DNA of 64,000 nucleotides from Desulfomonilaceae bacterium. Its GTDB lineage: Bacteria; Desulfobacterota; Desulfomonilia; Desulfomonilales; Desulfomonilaceae. The notes beneath the pieces are model-generated. The model had not been told where the DNA came from, did no database searches, and was given only the letters and a program-made list of their open reading frames with translations. Below are positions 61,315 through 64,000 of the stretch, piece after piece. Location: contig JBAZSD010000001.1 in NCBI GenBank assembly GCA_041662605.1, forward strand, positions 124,001 through 188,000. Reading direction: 5' to 3'. Every line of letters starts with the position of its first letter. Position 1 is the stretch's first letter. The translations under genes were made by a program, and so were the position numbers.

Positions 61315-64000
61315 TATCTACCCCAGATCTGAGAAGGATATTGATTCATATAACCCGCGCCCGACTGATCGTACGGATTACCCTCGTTCATGCCCTGACT
61401 ATCATATGATTCCTGCAATTCAGAATAGCCCATTCGCCCATCGTAGGAGCTTTCAGGATAAAGCAACGTCCGTCCCCTGTCATCATTTAATGTGGATGCG
61501 TAACCCAGTGTTTGCCCCGTTGGGGACAGTACCCTCATTGCCCCTTGATACATGTAGCCTGAAGAGTACCCTGTCTGTATTCCCATAGGATAACCAGCAG
61601 GTCCTCCGACCATGAAGTGCGGAGCGTCAACAGGACAATATTGCTTCGCCCCGAAACTTGGATCAAAGTCAGGTCCTGAATTATTCGCCCTATTGCCATA
61701 AGGATCTGTTTGTTGAAGTCGGGACCGGAAAGCGATACCCGGTGGAGGGGTATAGGCTTGAGACACTGTCCCTTTGAGCGCTTCACTCATGAAATCCATC
61801 CATACCGGCAGAGCTGCTATGCCCCCATATTCATGCTTGCCGAGTGAGATTTTAGAATCAAAACCGATCCATACACCAGTTGTGTAACTAGGATTGAATC
61901 CTATGAACCATGCATCGGCGCATCCGTCCGTCGTGCCGGTTTTACCAGCCAGGTCCGTCCTGCGCATTTTCGCCACATTGGAAGCTGTGCCTGAAACGCA
62001 TGTCTGCGTGAGCATGTTGACCATGAGAAACGCTGCTTGAGGACTCATCGCCCTTTCAATGGTCCTTGTTTCAGGGCCCTTAATGCTTGGAAAGGAGCCT
62101 TTTAGCACAGATTCGAGATGCAGGCTGGGTTGATTTGTTTCAACCACCGGATTGTCCTGGACAGAAGCATGGTTTGTAACATCCTCATCGTCTAGATCTT
62201 GACCGGGACCAGGATGGACTGGGTCAACTTCCACAATTTTATTCGCTATCCAGGCTGGGGAAGGATCCTTGTTGTCATTGGGATTTATGATAGGTCTGGT
62301 ATTGTCTTCAAGCACATTCCCAAAACGGTCCACTACCTTCTTGATCATTACAGGGGTTATCAAAGCCCCCATGTTGGGGAACACCGTATATGCGCTGGTT
62401 AGCTCAAGCGGCGTGACCTCTGATGAGCCGAGCCCCAGAGACAGGTTATGACCTAATGGGGATTTTATTCCCATGCTTCTCGCCATGCTGATGGTAGTGT
62501 CCAGCCCTACATCCATGAGTAGCTTCACAGCGACAATGTTTCGGGATAAAGCCAAGGCTCTTGTCAGGTTGGTTGAACCGATAAAACCGCCATCCGAGTT
62601 GGAAGGCATCCACTCCGGCTCACTCGGATCGATCAATACCGCAATTGGTTCGTCAACAACCATGGTGTTGGGACTATAGGCCCCATTCTCAAGAGCCGCT
62701 GAATAAACAACCGGCTTGAAAGCGCTTCCTGGTTGACGCATAGCCTGAGTGGCCCTGTTGAAGTGGGATTTATCAAAATCCATCCCTCCTACAAGGGCCC
62801 TTATGTATCCACTGCTGTTTTCTATGCAGACAACAGCGCCCTGTATCGGCGGCGCCGTAATTTGTTGGAGTGAAAAATTCTTCTCATCAGATTGGGTAAC
62901 CCGGAAATCAAGGAGATCATTAGGTCTGTATACTGATCCTTGAGCAAGTTTCATATGGAATTTGATATTGCCATTTAGAGACAGAAGGTATTCTTCGGAG
63001 CCAGGAGCGGCATTTTTCTTGCCTTTTTGTTTCTTGTTTTCCGGAGAAGACAGCACCAACGCCTGCACTGTCTCACCTACCTTGAAAGACTCTGGAGACG
63101 AGCTGTTAACAAACTCTTTAGCTTCCAATGGTTTCAATCTTTTCAATAGTCCCTGTGGTCGACGCTCGCGCTTCTCCCAACCTTGCGCCCCCTTTAACAG
63201 AGCAGACGCGGCCGTATCCTGCAGACGCGGGTCCAGTGTGGTCCAGACTTGCAGCCCCTCATTGTAAAGTCGCTTCGCTCCATACTTTTCAATGATCTTC
63301 TGGCGCACAGCCTCAGTGAAGTATGGCGCTCTGGTGAAGGGATTGGGAAGATTCTCCCGGAATGCGGGGACTTCATCCATCGCTTTCTGAAACTGTTCCT
63401 GCGTTATAAAACTGTTTCGGAGCATGCTGCTAAGGACAAATTCCCTTCTTTTCATGGCGTTTTCGAGATTCTTTGGAGGAGCGCTCCTGTTAGGATTTGA
63501 AACAAGCCCCGCGATCATGGCGGCCTCTGCAACCGTTAACCCCTCCGTTGATTTCCCAAAATAAGTCCTCGCCGCGGCTTCTACACCATAAGCTCCTCGT
63601 CCGAGATATATTTCATTTAGATAAAGGCTGAGTATTTCCTGTTTGGATAAAGACTTCTCCAGTCTGAAAGAGAGAATGGCCTCTCTGATTTTCCTCGACA
63701 GCTTCTTTTCCTTGGTCAGAATAAAATTCCTTGTGACCTGTTGAGTGATTGTGCTAGCGCCCTGAGAGAATTCACCTGACTTGAGGTTCCTGATTGCGGC
63801 TCTGGCTATTCCCAGCAAGTCGATTCCCGGATGTGAGAAAAACCTGGCGTCTTCAGCCGCTAGAAACGCGTTCATTACATGAGGGGGGATTGTATCCAAA
63901 GGAATTGGGAATCGCTTTTCTTTGTAAAAAAGACCGATAACTGACCCATCATCGGCAAAAAACGTGGAAACCGTTTTAGGCCGGTAAGCTCTCAGATCCG
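61314..64000 (-). CDS. Class A penicillin-binding protein (PBP1A-type), cut by window edge
   Basis: At least 894 residues. The frame stays open to base 64000, with VSTFFADDGSVIG preceding the point where a TTG could be read as start, so the true start is outside the window. The transglycosylase domain has EDARFFSHPG and GASTITQQVTRN; the transpeptidase domain has the SxxK motif GSAFKP, SRN in ALSRNIV, and KTGT. It polymerises and crosslinks peptidoglycan. A Tyr/Gly/Pro-rich tail of about 130 residues extends past the catalytic domain, longer than usual. It is the first of a two-gene operon with the HtrA-like protease. Confidence 0.9.
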   Translation of the reverse strand, partial: DLRAYRPKTVSTFFADDGSVIGLFYKEKRFPIPLDTIPPHVMNAFLAAEDARFFSHPGIDLLGIARAAIRNLKSGEFSQGASTITQQVTRNFILTKEKKLSRKIREAILSFRLEKSLSKQEILSLYLNEIYLGRGAYGVEAAARTYFGKSTEGLTVAEAAMIAGLVSNPNRSAPPKNLENAMKRREFVLSSMLRNSFITQEQFQKAMDEVPAFRENLPNPFTRAPYFTEAVRQKIIEKYGAKRLYNEGLQVWTTLDPRLQDTAASALLKGAQGWEKRERRPQGLLKRLKPLEAKEFVNSSSPESFKVGETVQALVLSSPENKKQKGKKNAAPGSEEYLLSLNGNIKFHMKLAQGSVYRPNDLLDFRVTQSDEKNFSLQQITAPPIQGAVVCIENSSGYIRALVGGMDFDKSHFNRATQAMRQPGSAFKPVVYSAALENGAYSPNTMVVDEPIAVLIDPSEPEWMPSNSDGGFIGSTNLTRALALSRNIVAVKLLMDVGLDTTISMARSMGIKSPLGHNLSLGLGSSEVTPLELTSAYTVFPNMGALITPVMIKKVVDRFGNVLEDNTRPIINPNDNKDPSPAWIANKIVEVDPVHPGPGQDLDDEDVTNHASVQDNPVVETNQPSLHLESVLKGSFPSIKGPETRTIERAMSPQAAFLMVNMLTQTCVSGTASNVAKMRRTDLAGKTGTTDGCADAWFIGFNPSYTTGVWIGFDSKISLGKHEYGGIAALPVWMDFMSEALKGTVSQAYTPPPGIAFRSRLQQTDPYGNRANNSGPDFDPSFGAKQYCPVDAPHFMVGGPAGYPMGIQTGYSSGYMYQGAMRVLSPTGQTLGYASTLNDDRGRTLLYPESSYDGRMGYSELQESYDSQGMNEGNPYDQSGAGYMNQYPSQIWGR

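Overview
The window reads as a chromosomal stretch from an anaerobic Desulfobacterota-type bacterium, perhaps a Desulfomonile- or Syntrophobacter-like lineage; this assignment is inference from gene content. The clues are a gene set resembling the DVU_1551-1557 / TrsS cassette of Desulfovibrio, a clustered-site 4-hydroxybutyryl-CoA dehydratase, many CoA-ester enzymes, a multihaem cytochrome, large multi-PAS kinases, and a sigma-54 activator beside a sigma-54 promoter. Base composition is moderate. The 27.4-31.5 kb block looks visibly richer in G+C than its surroundings.

Layout. 1-5.6 kb: a tightly overlapping operon of methyltransferase (cut by the left edge), C-GCAxxG-C-C protein, radical SAM protein, CoA ligase-like protein, NTP transferase-HD fusion and histidine phosphatase. 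5.6-8.0 kb: MaoC-like hydratase, ketopantoate reductase-like protein and a PaaG-like crotonase. 8.1-10.3 kb: a PerR/Fur-type regulator and catalase KatA. 10.8-14.5 kb: a PocR-PAS hybrid histidine kinase. 14.8-21.5 kb: a molybdate/tungstate-type transport region (regulated promoter with a 30-bp palindrome, an outer-membrane protein, a DUF364 protein, binding protein, permease, convergent ATPase, a TrmO-like protein and an orphan Mop protein). 21.9-26.9 kb: one giant gene with 37 Sel1 repeats fused to a CbbX-like AAA+ ATPase. 27.4-31.5 kb: an octahaem-HEAT-TPR cytochrome and a periplasmic arylsulfatase.

31.7-36.7 kb: a 4-hydroxybutyryl-CoA dehydratase and a carboxyltransferase behind a near-perfect sigma-54 promoter, next to a GAF-type sigma-54 activator. 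37.1-39.3 kb: an initiating sugar transferase and a Met-rich exported protein. 39.3-42.9 kb: an operon of MatB-like acyl-CoA synthetase, class III CoA-transferase and ScpB-like methylmalonyl-CoA decarboxylase, which together suggest use of malonate or methylmalonate. 43-49.5 kb: a Moco oxidoreductase, a Nim-like flavoprotein, an MFS exporter, a ferredoxin-nitroreductase, a GNAT protein and a Tat-exported acetamidase/formamidase-like protein. 50.2-54.3 kb: an HD/HD-GYP protein and a second PAS hybrid kinase.

54.6-60 kb is accessory in character: small exported proteins, an unassigned outer-membrane protein, a HigBA-like toxin-antitoxin pair with its palindromic operator, and broken fragments of a DUF499-type ATPase, a DUF7680-like protein and a serine recombinase. 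All of these lie on the 3' side of a tRNA-Arg(ACG) gene, which looks like the wreck of an integrated defence island. 60.2-64 kb returns to housekeeping: an HtrA-like protease and a class A penicillin-binding protein cut by the right edge.
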